Below are positions 15,601 to 27,192 of a stretch of 64,000 bases of DNA, in pieces. Positions within the stretch are counted from its first letter, which is position 1, and every line of letters starts with the position of its first letter. The translations under genes and the position numbers were made by a program. Source of the DNA: Syngnathus acus (Eukaryota > Chordata > Actinopteri > Syngnathiformes > Syngnathidae); assembly GCF_901709675.1 (NCBI RefSeq), contig NC_051105.1, forward strand, positions 11,392,604-11,456,603. Reading direction: 5' to 3'. A model generated the notes under the pieces. That model saw only the letters and a program-made list of their open reading frames with translations. It did not search any database and was not told the DNA's origin.

Positions 15601-18600
15601 ACCGAAGAACAAAAGGGAATTGTGTCCAACAGAGCATAAAAAGCAAAGGGATCAATATGCACAAATTCCACTTGGAAACCTAACACGAGACAAGGTCACC
15701 ACTTTTAGACATCAATCCTCATTAACTATTTAAAAGGAGCAGCCACGTGTGCACGACTCAAATCCACGGGGGCAAAACATATGACGTCAGACTTCTGAAA
15801 ACAACCAATTGCTTAGAGACTAAGGGATGGGGGGGAAAAAAAGGATGTCTCATTCTGAATTGTGCGCAAAATCCACAATTACAGTTGCGAGGTTTGTGAC
15901 CGGCACCGGCTCGCCGTGTCTGGCCTACTCAGGGGAAAAGCCGCTTCACGCTGGAGTCCAGATGATTGGGATTTATTCCACAGACAATCAGGTGCTGTTA
16001 TGTAACTGGAAAGTACGGGATCATATTGTCCTAAATTGCTGCGGGTAGAAAAACATTTTGCACAGGCTCGGAAGCTCGGGGGGCTTTGCGGGTCTTGACG
16101 CTGAGTCTTTGATGATGATGGATTCTGGACAGTAATCATTGGGTCATTGAAGAGAATACAAACGCTTTGGCAGGTTTTTCCAAACATTTGCAACCCAATA
16201 AAAATGTGTAGAACCATCAAGTTGTTTTTTAAAGGGAGTGACTATTTCTTTTTTTATAGTTTTGTGATCACAACAGTCTGACGCCATCTCCCTGCAACAG
16301 ACGGTTCTTTCCGACCAAACTCCTCCCCCTTGTAGCAGCCTTCATAAAGAGTCCTTGTCACCAAGTCGGGACAAAGGCGGCTCGGAAGTTAACCAGGTGG
16401 AAAGATCCCAAACAGAAGCCAGCTGGGAGACAATGGGCACATGCCAAAAGCAGCCCCGGGCCTCCAACGTCAATAGCGTAGCGTGGCCTAGATGACCTTC
16501 CTGTCTTAAACACAGAAGACCACTTCTTGCAAACATGACAATCATCAAGTGGGGTGGAAACGCAAACTTGCTTCTGCTCAACAGATGTTTGCAGCTGGAG
16601 ATTGCCTTGCATTCCTCAAACTGCATGTCACGGTACAGGCGGAGGGACACGACGACTTCACAAGAGTGATCCGAGTCCCCGAAGCCTAAATGGTCCCTCA
16701 GCCAAAGAATTTTGTTTCTACAGTTTCTAGCTAGCATAACAAGCCATCTGGAGAGTGCTAACGAACGCGCCTTGAATATTTTAGTGCTTACACAGCACAA
16801 GGTGCCCGCGGACACAAGTATCAGGTGAACGGATCAAAAGTCAACACAAAGAAAGAAAGCGAGTCAACCAAGTTCAAATATGAGTAATAGATGCTAATGA
16901 TAATGCTAATGAGCTAGCCGCTGACTCCATAGCAAAGATGAAGGAGGCATGACGGTATTATCATAACAATACAAATTGAAAATGAGCATTAAAGTGACCG
17001 TAAGGGTTTAAAGTGGACAAATATATTGTGTGCAATCCAGCCTGGAGCTAAAAGGGTGAAATTAAAAAGCCACCATGAGAATTCTCAATTGTGCTACATC
17101 CCCAAGATGGCAGAATAAGTTGCCTTATTTTGGATCTTTCTGACATGAAAATTGGTTTGCACACGAGTGTCCATTAAAAAAAGCCAATGTGACGATTCCC
17201 CGTAGGGTTAGATCCACAAGATAGCGGGATCAGATTCCATTCTTTGGATCTTTCTGACATGTGACCGGACAAAGTCGAGCAGTAAAACTGAAACAAAAAG
17301 CATACTTGTATTTTTTTTTTATTTAAATGCCTTCATAACAGGTCAGGTTTTCTATCTTTGATCAGAATGATAATTTCTGCACAGATTACAAACTGCAGAC
17401 TATTTTGAAGTCGTTGAAAAGAATGCAGGGTTTGTTTATTTGTTGTCAAGCAGGAAGTCAGGATTTCACCTAGATCTTTGGAATGCTGAGTGAGAGCTGA
17501 GATTAACCGAGTAGGCCGAATTTAGCTGGGATGGAAAACTGGGCAAAAGGTCTTCCAGGTCATCAAATTACCGACGAGTGAAAATTACCCAGAATAAATC
17601 AGTCTGTCTTTGTTTCTAGCACGGCTCAAGGGTGGGCCCGATGTTAGGCTGCTTGAACAAATCAGATGATTGAAAGCAACCTCCAACATCTGCTGTATAA
17701 AGTCAAGATGATGAAGGAGGCAGCTGATGAGAAATTAGCTAATGGAGGAGGAGGAGCCCCGCGGGGAACAGGGCTTCCCCCAGTCTGCTGGGGGTCTTAG
17801 AAGCTGTCTGCAACCCCCCGCTGAGCCCTTAAGATAGAATGATAGTCGACATAGTAAGCACAAAATGTTCATATGAAAAAAATCTGACTTTGTTCTGCTT
17901 TGAAGCAATTGGATGAACATACTGATGAAACAATAACAATCTGGCAAGCAGTTGCGTGCAAATAAGGTCATCTGCACGGGTGTGTCCAAGGGGTTGGACG
18001 GCCCCTCCCCCATCGGAGTCTGACAGCGCAAGTCGACTGTCATTCGCGATGCCTTGGAGAATACGTAGACAGAAGGAATGGATTATTTTGGAGAGCCTAA
18101 TCGTTTAATTCATTTCTTAAAAATTGTCATTGTTTTTAAAGGGGCAGTGTGTAAAATACATCGCCATCTAGTGGTGAATGCTAATTTCTCCAGATAGCAA
18201 TATGTGATCACAAAGGACTTCTAACCCCAACTTGAAGCCTAAAATGAAATTGCAAGGTTAACAATGTGGGTTACAACGCGGTACCCACCCGTTGCTCTAA
18301 TCCGTTTAAGTCGGAATCATCGGAAAATGAAAAGCACAGGCAAGAGCGATGAGACACAACATATTCCATAAGTCTCACCCACGACGAGGCTACCAAGGGA
18401 AAGTCGGCATCTGGGCCGATCCACTGCAGTAATCACTGGCTGGCTATTATTAAGCTGTACCGCGAGAAGGGATTTAAGTTGGACTCTTATTACGAGCTCA
18501 TAGAGTCGGTCAGGCAAGGTCGAGGCCAAGAGTCGTTTAGTGTGCCAGGCGAGGTTGCGGTAAATACCGACTTTAATTTTCCTTGGCTAAGCATCCCGGA

Positions 18601-21061
18601 TAAACACACGGCATGCAAATCTAGCGGACATCTATCCTTTTTTTTTTAAGAATCAACCCAACTAAGACTACATCCGCTTTCACACTATTTATTAAAGCAG
18701 GCTCTTCTGTTTCGCCAGCGATTCTTTAGTGCATGGTTTTATAATTTAAGAATCTTTGTTTTGGATTTTTGTCGGCTGAAAAGGACAATGGGAGCCCGAA
18801 GGCACTTTGATGTCAATTTGAGTAGCCAGCAGAGGGCGGTACAGCGGCCTGACATTGCTGAAAAGGGATGGATTAAAGGTTAACGTTGAATATATCAGTC
18901 TAGATTTTTTTATTTTTTTGTCTTTCAGCTTCAACACAGTCAGAAAAGGAAGGATGGATGTTAGGAGACACGGCAGCATCCCAGCAAAGCCCATTTAAGG
19001 GCATCGAACGGAGAATGACTAATCGGAAAGCGAGCACAGCAGTACGGGGATTTGAAATTGTGACGTCACTGTGGCAAGTTACAACCTCAAGCGGATAATT
19101 ACGGGTTTCGGTCATGATGCGATCTTCTTCAAATATACTCTGTAGGAACATTTTTAAATTTAGTTTCCTTACTTTTTTTTTGGGGCCAACTGAAATCAGA
19201 GTGCAGCCCGAAGCGTCTTGGTTTTTATATCCATTTTTTCTATTCATTGGTTCTCATAGTGTGGTTAGCATAGCAGTATAGAGTTCAGTTGTATTTAGGC
19301 TCAATGGTTAAGTCAACATGGCTGTGAAAACACTGAAGCGTCACTCCGCACGTTTACTCTGTTTCCATCATCAAAAGCTAATAAATAGCATCAATGAACT
19401 TTTCTATCGTTACAAACGCAGCCACTTTAATTATAGAAGAGTCGGGTGATGACATTTTGCAGAGGGCTAAAGCTAACACCGACTGCAAGGAGTCAGCGGG
19501 AGGTTATCGCAGCTCTGACCGGCTCGCTGATAAAAGGGCGGGGGTCAGGTCACAGATGCCGGAAATGTAAATACCAGCTAGCCAACCTCAAAAACATCTG
19601 ATGATTGATCTGTTGCTTGATTGTGAATTGTTTGTTTATATGTTTGACCAGGAAAATTGTAGAAGAGGTCAAGTAAAAAGATGAAATGGTGCTACAATAT
19701 AATTTTGGGGTCTGGAAAAACTCCCCGTGTTTGGTCTGAGATTTAAAAAACATTATTTCAAAATTCCCAAGCAACAATACTGCCATTTTATTTTCCTTCC
19801 CTTCCTTCCTCGCATCCTCGCCTCACTTCCTGACTCCCTTCCTCGCCCGAGGTGGAGTCGCCGTGATCTCAGATGGCTTCAACAGCTGGAGCAAATGACA
19901 AGCGCGTTAAGTTACCATTTTTATAACAAAATTCTTCGCAAGCATTTTAATCCGCACGGCTCGAGCTTAAAAAAAGCCGACCGGACCGAATGTTTCGGGA
20001 TGGGAAGAATGCAGGCGGTAACCCAAAGACCGTGGCACTTCTACACGGGACGGGATGACATGCCGGCACGGCTGGGAATTTCAAGGGTCGGGGGTAGGAA
20101 TACCTTCAGGGGGAAGGAATTTGGCCTGCAATGCGAGGGTCTGCTAGGAGGACGTTTGCGGGTGCGCAAAGATCTTCTCTTAGCTTCACAGAGTGAGGCA
20201 GCTGCCACTTTAAAGGCCTCGGACTCGCCAAGTTTAGAACTGAATGTAGCGACTCGACAGGATGCTTGACAAAGGCTATAAAGACTTCGTTTCCTCCACG
20301 GGGAGCTGAAAGACACAAATCGGCACCCAGTATATCATCAGTCAGAGGTTAAAAGGCAGGGCAGGGTGGAGCGGGTGTGGACTCCAACCAGTGTGGATGG
20401 ACAGAATGCCCTTAAGTGGGGGTGAGAGTGAATGCTCTAATTGTTCTGGGTCAGGGAAACTGAAGTGGTATCAAACCGCAGCGATTTAGTACTCCATCCA
20501 CACAGGAAGGTCTGAGACAAGCAATCCAAAGCCCCAACCTGAGTGAGGCAGGCATGTCAAAATCCACAATACTGCCCATCGGATCAGACATCCCATTCCC
20601 ATCACTGCTTGTGTGAGTCAGAACCGAGTGACCCATCGAGTCTATACAATGATGGCACCCCCCTACAGATGACACATGTAGCCGACTTGCATCCACTGAC
20701 AAACTGCTCCGAACTACTGAATAACAAACAGAGGAAAACATGATTCAGTCCAAAAGTGGCACACATGAAGTACATTGATATTGTCATGTGGCTTTGCTAG
20801 TCTGTAATGGGATTATCTGAGCACAATTGAAGGGAATTGTTGTGTGATGTATATCGAGTACAAGCCATAATTGGAGGACATTTTATGTCCCAACCATATA
20901 GAAACACGCACTTGCTGTCCCGAGACAAAATGAGACAATATGTTCATGATTTTGTTGAGTAAATGGTCACTTTTTTCAAAATATTTTTCAGTCACAAGTC
21001 AAAAATGACTTTTAATACGTAAAGAAATGAGAAACTTCACCTCCATGAAGAATGTATCCAT
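606..21061 (-). CDS. myo10: Myosin-X (myo10 or a teleost myo10-like paralogue), motor domain and start of neck; 3' part off the left edge
   Basis: Unconventional myosin that moves on actin bundles and builds filopodia. Coding exons in transcript order: 21041-21061, 15114-15212, 11669-11827, 11276-11463, 11076-11210, 10771-10895, 10649-10662, 10459-10543, 10255-10361, 9810-9939, 9346-9464, 7879-8025, 7702-7802, 7562-7628, 7396-7488, 6954-7022, 5799-5881, 5611-5719, 4604-4684, 3104-3228, 2767-2881, 606-712. These join in frame to 2279 nt (about 760 residues) with no stop. The start reads MDTFFMEGSRLWL in a good Kozak context. Visible motifs: P-loop GESGAGKT at residues 157-164, switch [11 protein letters not shown] near 215-224, switch II DIFGFE at 435-440, actin-contact stretch [11 protein letters not shown], and the LGKTKVFL converter/lever junction, followed by the first IQ helix. 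Spacing and wording match myosin-X rather than myosin VII or XV. IQ2-3, the PH domains and MyTH4-FERM must lie beyond position 1. Which teleost paralogue this is cannot be decided here. Confidence 0.93.
955..1034. repeat. Polypurine GGAGGGA/GAGA tract
   Basis: An almost pure purine run on the plus strand, made of ggaggga, ggaagg and gagaga units, inside a myosin-X intron. Confidence 0.8.
1290..1430. repeat. AT-rich (AAAT/AAT)n low-complexity tract
   Basis: Irregular aataat, aaataa and aataaat units over about 140 bp, intronic. Confidence 0.75.
5443..5527. repeat. (ATCC)n microsatellite, about 21 units
   Basis: Uninterrupted ccat/atcc tetranucleotide array of about 85 bp in a myosin-X intron, about 85 bp downstream of the exon 5611-5719 donor in the transcript. 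A smaller (ATCT/ATCC)n array sits at 5155-5190. Confidence 0.95.
6180..6221. repeat. (GT/GTGC)n simple repeat
   Basis: Alternating gtgt and gtgc units, intronic. Confidence 0.8.
9201..9236. repeat. (GA)n microsatellite
   Basis: gagaga run of about 36 bp with two cg interruptions, in a myosin-X intron. Confidence 0.9.
10649..10662 (-). other. myo10: 14-nt coding microexon of myosin-X
   Basis: Flanked by a CATCAG acceptor and a GTAGGC donor. It completes the split Tyr codon left by the upstream exon (GAT T) and gives DYLLEK, followed directly by [16 protein letters not shown] in the next exon. Without it the frame is lost (phase 1 to phase 0) and a conserved motor-domain segment is missing. 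Confidence 0.85.
12602..12623. repeat. Poly(T) run
   Basis: Twenty-two consecutive T on the plus strand. It lies about 135 bp from a tail-like segment reading ggccactagagggg (near 12460), so it may be the A-tail of an old minus-strand retroposon. Confidence 0.6.
15213..21040 (-). other. Intron 1 of myosin-X (about 5.8 kb)
   Basis: Large first intron between the 21-nt start exon and the GSRLWL exon. Open frames up to 180 codons occur (for example 19727-20269 plus strand), but none resembles a known protein. It contains a diverged direct repeat (17062-17148 and 17174-17262) and a short repeat-like segment near 18139-18180 (gggcagtgtgtaaaa ... ccatctagtggtg) of a kind common in fish genomes. 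Confidence 0.7.
17062..17262. repeat. Diverged tandem duplication of about 87 bp in myosin-X intron 1
   Basis: Two units, 17062-17148 and 17174-17262, begin with aaaaagcca and end with tggatctttctgacatg. The middle parts align with scattered substitutions (caagatggcagaat against caagatagcgggat). Confidence 0.65.
21041..21061 (-). CDS. myo10: First coding exon of myosin-X (21 nt)
   Basis: Encodes MDTFFME and then a GTGAAG donor. It joins in phase 0 to the [11 protein letters not shown] exon 5.8 kb downstream. Vertebrate myosin-X starts almost identically. The ATG is preceded by CAAA and followed by G, a favourable initiation context. The 5'UTR start was not located. Confidence 0.85.
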
Positions 21062-23349
21062 TTTGACGAGGTCCGACCTGACGCCCCTTTGTAGTCTGAC
21101 TTGAGGGGACCACAGTCGATGACGTGAGGAAAGCCTCACTCCATTTCAAATTTCTTCCTGTCCCTCGCCGGCTGCGAAGCTTCTGGGTGACAAAAACACA
21201 TGTCCGGCTCGGTTCGGATAACTTCCAGTATTGTTTGCCCGGTTGTGGACCAGAGGAGAACGTTTTAGAGTTATTGTTGTTTTGTGTAAAGAAGTGTGTA
21301 CGTGTGCGTATGTGTGTGTGTTGTGCCATTCATTTGGAAGCCACCGGCATATTATGCAAAGAGGCGGGGCGCAGGCGGGGAAAAACCAGGATGAGAGTAC
21401 GAAAGCTGAGATGGTTCAAATGTAAAGCGCTCGCCTTATGGGTCAGCGGCATGGGAGCCGAGGAAGTGTGCACGCTTCCCCTCTTTATTTGGGAGATCAA
21501 CAAAGGCAGGAGTGTTTTTTTGTGCGCGTTTTTAAATGTAAGACAGGAGGTCACTCCTTTATTACACTCCGTAGAAGTGTGTTTGACAGTTGACAGTTGA
21601 GCTGGGTGTGGTTTCAATTGCGGACACGCCCACAGCTTGATTTCTTTTTTTTTCCTTTTGTTATCAACACTCTTCTTTATGGCACGTCCAATTTAGACAT
21701 TTATTTTCTCATTAAAGACTTTAATGATGCGATTTATGGGAATTCACCTGAAGCAGTTCCACCGTAGTTGTAAAAAAAATAATAATAATAATAATATTTT
21801 CCACTGAGATAAACAAGGAGGCATGCAGATGTAGAGGACTGCTGCGGCCGCTTCCTGGCGGTACCGCATTGAGGTCCATTTGTGGCAAGCGGCCACGAGC
21901 AGAGTCGCCAGCAGCCAAACCTCAAGCAAAAAGACAGATGATGGAAGCCCGTGGAGATCGTTTCACAATCAATTCACTGTCTCCCGAACGAAAATAAAAC
22001 GACTAATGTGACATAATGCACTGAAGAAAAACAGCAGACGTGTGGCGTGAGCAGCAATGCAAATAGCTCTTTAGAATTATTGCCTGCAGTTACTAACCAG
22101 ATCAGATCAATTAACTGGATTGATTGAATAAAACGTGCAGCATGTGCTGACGGGAGACTATTGAACAGCTATGGTCATTGATCAACTGCTCCCTTCAATA
22201 ATTCATGCTTGAATGCAGCAGTGGGGGACTAACAAAGCTGCAGCTAATGCACATTACACTTTTTTTTTTCTAACTTGACCTGTGCAATTTATCCATTTCC
22301 AAAACAAATTTTAAACATGAGCATTTCTCTTGTTTTTTTCTTTTTCTTTGGCCTTTTCCTGTCATTTGTGATGTCACCGGGCGCCTCACTTTACATGATT
22401 TCCTTTGGGAATCATAACAAGGTGATGTCATTTGACATGTAATGTCTAATAATGCATATCAATAATAATGAGATTGATTTTGTCCTTCAGAGGTGTCGCT
22501 TGTGCTGTTTTGATTTCTACCGGACACAAAGAAGCATAAAGGGTAAATATACGATTTATCATAAAGAATGAAATATTACGTCATTGTGTTTGTGTTATAG
22601 CACTAACGTCGAGGAAGCGGTCAGACTTTACAACAAATCTTTACCGCCAGCATTCATGGCAAACCTTCTTACCAGCGCTCTTCTCATGCCTCCACACGCT
22701 GTCCACATCCTGTTTGTTTATTCTGTGTCCGTAGTGGCACGCCCATTCGAATTCCCGACCAGGAATACTCGCAAAACTTATTTAAACAGATTCAAACGAG
22801 ACATGTCGTGAGAAACATGCCAGTGGAAGTTTTGCTTCTGTTAATTGTGTCTCACGTGGATTTTGAGGCTAATAACCGAAGTGGCACATCAGTGACTCAG
22901 AGCCCATTCAGAGGCCTGAATCAGCACAGGAGAATTTCAATTCAACATTCTTCATCCTGCGCTCCAGACTGATAGCGAGACCTGCGGGGGTGATTTTACA
23001 ACGCGCCATCTCATCCCAGATGATTCAAGCATGTGAATCACCAACAGCTCAGATTTCCAGATAAGCATTACAAACGACAAAGACGACCCAAAAGATCAGC
23101 AAAGCAAGTTTGTCCGAGAGGTGGACGCCATTGTTTTGGATGGAAAAAATAAAAGATGTGTTTGGATTAAGTTTAGTTTTACCTGGTTACCGCTTCCTCC
23201 AGGTGGACCCGGTGGTCTCATCTGTTTGCTTGTGTTTCGTTTCTAATTGCTGTGGGAATTTGATTTGGGATTGACTTTTCCGCAGTTCGTTACACAGAGC
23301 CTTAAAAGAGCACATCGCTTTACATCGCTCTTTGCCAATCAATGTTTAA
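21062..23349. other. Region upstream of myosin-X, to the start of the duplicated TAAR block
   Basis: Must include the myosin-X 5'UTR and promoter, but no TATA box or clear CpG cluster pinpoints them. An (AAT)n run lies at about 21778-21797. No coding sequence was recognised on either strand. Confidence 0.55.
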
Positions 23350-24317
23350 ACAGCGCAACCAAGCGTTTGTCCTTGCTAATTGAACTCGTCAGTTCATGAT
23401 GAAATCAGTTCTAGAAGGGCAATGCCTTCCTCTAGCGTTCAAAATAAAAATCGTCTCTCTGGCATTTCTCACTCACTTGCTCTCCTCCCCTGGCGTTAAC
23501 AGCGGTCACGTGGTTTGTTGACATTGCCTTGGTTTGACAAATTGGCAGAATGTTTGTTTTGTTTATTTGTTTCTTTCTTTTTTTCAACTAGTACATTGTC
23601 ACAATTAATCACAATTTCATTTTAAAAAAATGGCTTGCTAAATGGGAAATTTAAGCCCAGGCTTCCGTCAGAAACCTGACATTCAAGGTTTTAAGAGTAC
23701 CTTTGACCACCTTACCATTTGCCTATGCCAGCACACAACCGCCGCTGAGCCACACCACATCATTGGAAATACAGATGGAAATCTTATTTTTAGTCAAAAT
23801 AATTTGATTTTTTTTAATTGAATAATTGCCAGCAGGGGGAGCTAGAGTGTCAGACAGTGTTGACTGGGGGATAATAAATAACAGCGACCTCAAAATAAAA
23901 GAGCCAGGCTGGGAATAAAAATTATCTATTTATTTATTTGTTTATTTCTTTGTTTGTTGTTTTAATTTCTTGGCAGCACGCAGTTAAAAGTAAATACAAA
24001 AAAACACATGCAACAATGTACTAGTAACCTACTGTACATTTGTATACACAAATGTCTAACAGCATACACTAAAAACAAATGTTTAATATTTTCCTGATTG
24101 CTCGTTATATATCGGACCAATGATTTATTGAGCAGGATAAGTCTAGACAATACTGTAAAAGAACTCAGAAACATTAGACAAAAGGATTTTGCATTTTAAC
24201 AATATTTTAAATGACAGAATCTTAATGATGGACACAATATTGATATAAAATTGCGATGTTGACTTAAAGCCTTTCTACAGAATGTCCCTCCAAAATGTGT
24301 CAGCGTTTTAAACATGA

Positions 24318-25458
24318 CTACAGTATGTGGGCCTCACGAGAACCAGGCTTCAGTATGCGCAGAGTGACAATGTGCTTGATGGCTCTTTGAAACCACGGGT
24401 AGAACAAGGCGTAGATAAAGGGATTCACACACGAATTGAAGTCATACAAATAAAGAAGAGATTGGGCCAGTGAAGCCAGAGTCCCATCATCGGCCATCAA
24501 ACTGACAATGTAATACGGACAAAAACACAACAGAAAGACCAGAACCAGAACACCGAGATTCCTGGCCGCCTTCAGCTCGGATTTTTTTACTCTTACGGAC
24601 TGTTTTACTTTGCTGCATGCGAGATGAGTGCGCATGACACGCGCTTGAGACACCGCAACCACATACACTCTTATGTACAGCGTGATGATAATGATAAGAG
24701 GAAGGATGAAGCTCATGACCATGTCCAGGATGCCTCCATAAGACTCAAAACCCAAGACGCACTCTCCACGGCAGGAGTTAAACTTTCCAGGATGAGCCAA
24801 GTAGTCCTTAAATATGATGCCACAGTAGATACATGTAAAGAACCAACAGAGACCAACACAAAGTTGAGTTCTTTTCATGGTAACTTTGACGGTATAGCGC
24901 AGCGGGTCACAAATAGCCACGTAACGGTCAGCTGATATCAGCACCATGTTTCCCACAGAGGCGGACGCGGAAATAAAAAGCATGTAATTCCACAGACAAC
25001 ACAAAACGTCACCAAGAAACCAGCAGGATGTGTTGACATAGCTTTCACCTGGCATCGCCACCAAGCCCACCAGAAAGTCGGAGACGGCGAGGGAGCAGAG
25101 GATGAGGTTGGTGGGGGTGTGGAGTTGCCTGCAAGAAGAAAAAAACAATCAGTGACACACACACAAACACAGTGTCAAAAAACGTTCCAGGTAAATGTGA
25201 GTCGGCAGATGACATCACTCAAACAACCGCTGTGGAACAGCCTGAGATCAACCTTGCAGCACCGTGAGGCTTACAGAAAAAGAACATGTGCCTGAAGTGG
25301 GAGATTGAAATGATGACGAGCAAGTTGAGCAGCATGGTGAGGATGCTTTCCAGCGGCAGCACGACTCTGAAAAGAATAGCTTCAGACCAATTAAATGAGG
25401 GCCTCTGGCAGGAGATGTTGGGCTGCTGTGGAAAGCAGAGATGGTCCTCTGTGTCCAT
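24318..25458 (-). CDS. Trace-amine-associated receptor, clade III type (copy 1, minus-strand gene)
   Basis: Seven-helix olfactory GPCR. Exon 1 is 25292-25458 and exon 2 is 24318-25128, giving 978 nt and 325 aa. The join reads ISHF-R-QLHTPTN, the standard TAAR TM1/ICL1 sequence. Visible motifs: TM2 SLAVSDFLVGL, conserved Cys3.25, DRYVAI, ECL2 Cys in CRGEC, and the TAAR TM7 signature NSCVNPFIYALFYPWF. Counting back from DRY, position 3.32 is Leu, so the classical amine-binding Asp is absent. Counting back from the TM5 Pro, position 5.42 is Asp. This combination is typical of teleost clade III TAARs. TM6 reads CFCP, so the toggle Trp6.48 is Phe. The start was chosen at MDTEDH because that Met is shared with the plus-strand partner, where the upstream ATG soon meets a stop. 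The single intron starts GC. Databases would probably name it TAAR13c-like. Confidence 0.92.
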
Positions 25459-25590
25459 GAGGAAGCTCCGACAACCTCCTGTCCAAACCGTTGTGGTGTC
25501 CATCTCATTTATATGGTCTTGGTGCCTCCCACAAGCAAATGTGATAGGTAGTCAAAGTATGATGTCACGATGAGCACCATACCCTGACTC
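25459..25590 (-). promoter_or_regulatory. TAAR proximal promoter/5'UTR block (copy 1, minus gene)
   Basis: Read on the minus strand it holds TGACATCA, CTATCACATTTGCTTGTGGG, a TATA-like ATATAAATGAG (plus coordinates about 25504-25516), then GACACCACAAC and GGAGCTTCCTC just before the MDTEDH start. The same order occurs upstream of the plus-strand partner at 27070-27192. Confidence 0.6.
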
Positions 25591-27069
25591 TATGTACAGA
25601 CAGTGAAGTGGATACATCATCATTTTACATCAGCCTGAAATAGTTTCGTTCCCAAATGACCAAAAAGGGTCAGATGGCTTTGCTGGGGCAAAAAATAGCT
25701 GATAACCAACCCAACAGTCTGCCTCGACCACATTTAAATTTACTTGCATAGGCTATCCGGTCTGTCCAAATTCAATCTTCAGCCCAATCTTAAAGTAATC
25801 AACCCAAACTTGGGTCAAAAGTAACCCAATAGGCCCAAAATCGCCAGCCAATATAACCCAGCATTTTTTTGTGTGTGTGTGTGCGTGCGTGTGTGTTTTG
25901 AGGCCTCAGGGTTCAGATCCAGCAACTTGAGGCCTATTATTTTTTTATTTGGATAAGGTTCATAATGTCTCTTTTAGGGTAGTTCTTTTGTCCAGAAAAA
26001 AAAATGTCTGAACAAAAGAATAAAGTTCCAAATAAAAAAATAAATAAATAAAATTTGAAAAATTATTTGTCTGAACAAGAGAACTGCCCGATAGACTTGA
26101 CGCCTTTTTTCATCATGCAATAGAGGAGACCAACACAACCTGTGAAATCGTACAACAATTAAATTGGCTTCTGTATCGCACGTTTAATGAAACGAGCCAG
26201 GCGACGACAAAATGAAGAGCCGGCGAGTGTTTTCGAGTAGACGTTGCTAACGAATCCCCAAAGGTCAAAGGTCAGTTTGAAAGTTTCTAGTTGTTGAAAA
26301 ACAAACAAGACTTCTGTCTGTCTCTCCGCCGGGAGAAACACAAGTATTGCCTCATGTGTTTTGGTGTTGTCTTCACACCTCTAATTGCAAGCCGCTCGTG
26401 ATCGCACGCTAATGGGCCAAGGTGTGAACCGGCAACAAAAACATGGACGACAGTAACCTATGCGGACGTCCTCCGGGGGCACGCAAGGCAACTGATACAG
26501 TTGACACAGAACTTAAAGAAATTTAAAAAAAAAAGCCAAATCTGGTTCAATCGGTAAGAGAAAAGGATCCATAAAAATATGCATGCTTAATTTTTTGCTG
26601 CCATGTTTCCTCTACATGATATTTGACAAAAACCACAACAGACTCAAATGTGGCCATTTTGAATCAAACTGACTTCCTGTGTTTTTTGGGACATGGTTTC
26701 TTGGGACTGCATGTGACCAAAACTTTTTGAATCACAATTTTCGTCAATCTAATCAAATCTCATTTTACACCATCATCAAATCAAATGATGAAAAAAACTC
26801 TCACTTTGGGCCCCACCACATTGGTGCTACGATGTCAATGAAAAATGTGCGGCTGGAGCAGCCATTTTGAGATTTGAACAAAAACAGTAGAATGAAGTCC
26901 AAAACAAAACTTATGTGCTCCCTTCTTACAGGTTCCAGTTTAGTGGTGAGCACCAGCATCTCCAATTCAATTTACACAACATGGTACCACAAAAACCACA
27001 GTTAAAAAAATTTAAAACATTGATGCTCCAGATTTTGTGATATTTCAGCATTCTGTCTGGGGTACGGCG
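25591..27069. other. Head-to-head intergenic region of TAAR pair, copy 1
   Basis: No coding sequence recognised. Contains a short (GT)n run near 25868-25900 and AT-rich stretches. The 8-bp hAT target sequence tcttcagc near 25786 is present here once, uninserted. Confidence 0.6.
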
Positions 27070-27192
27070 CTAATTATGACATCACACTTTGACTTCGCTG
27101 ACCCTATCACATTTGCTTGTGGGCGGTACCAAGACCCCATAAATGAGATGGACACCACAACAGTTTGACCAGGAGGTTCTCGGAGCTTCCTC
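27070..27192 (+). promoter_or_regulatory. TAAR proximal promoter/5'UTR block (copy 1, plus gene)
   Basis: Holds TGACATCA, CTATCACATTTGCTTGTGGG, CATAAATGAG (about 27139-27147) and GGAGCTTCCTC immediately before ATG 27193. It is collinear with the inverted block upstream of the minus-strand TAAR and looks more similar to it than the two coding regions are to each other. Confidence 0.6.

Noticed and set aside
19727-20269. 180-codon open frame in myosin-X intron 1
   Set aside because: No ATG at its start, no recognisable domain, no splice context.
25459-25503. Upstream in-frame ATG (MDTTTVW...) of the minus-strand TAAR
   Set aside because: The plus-strand partner has the same upstream ATG but hits a stop after six codons, so translation most likely starts at the shared MDTEDH.
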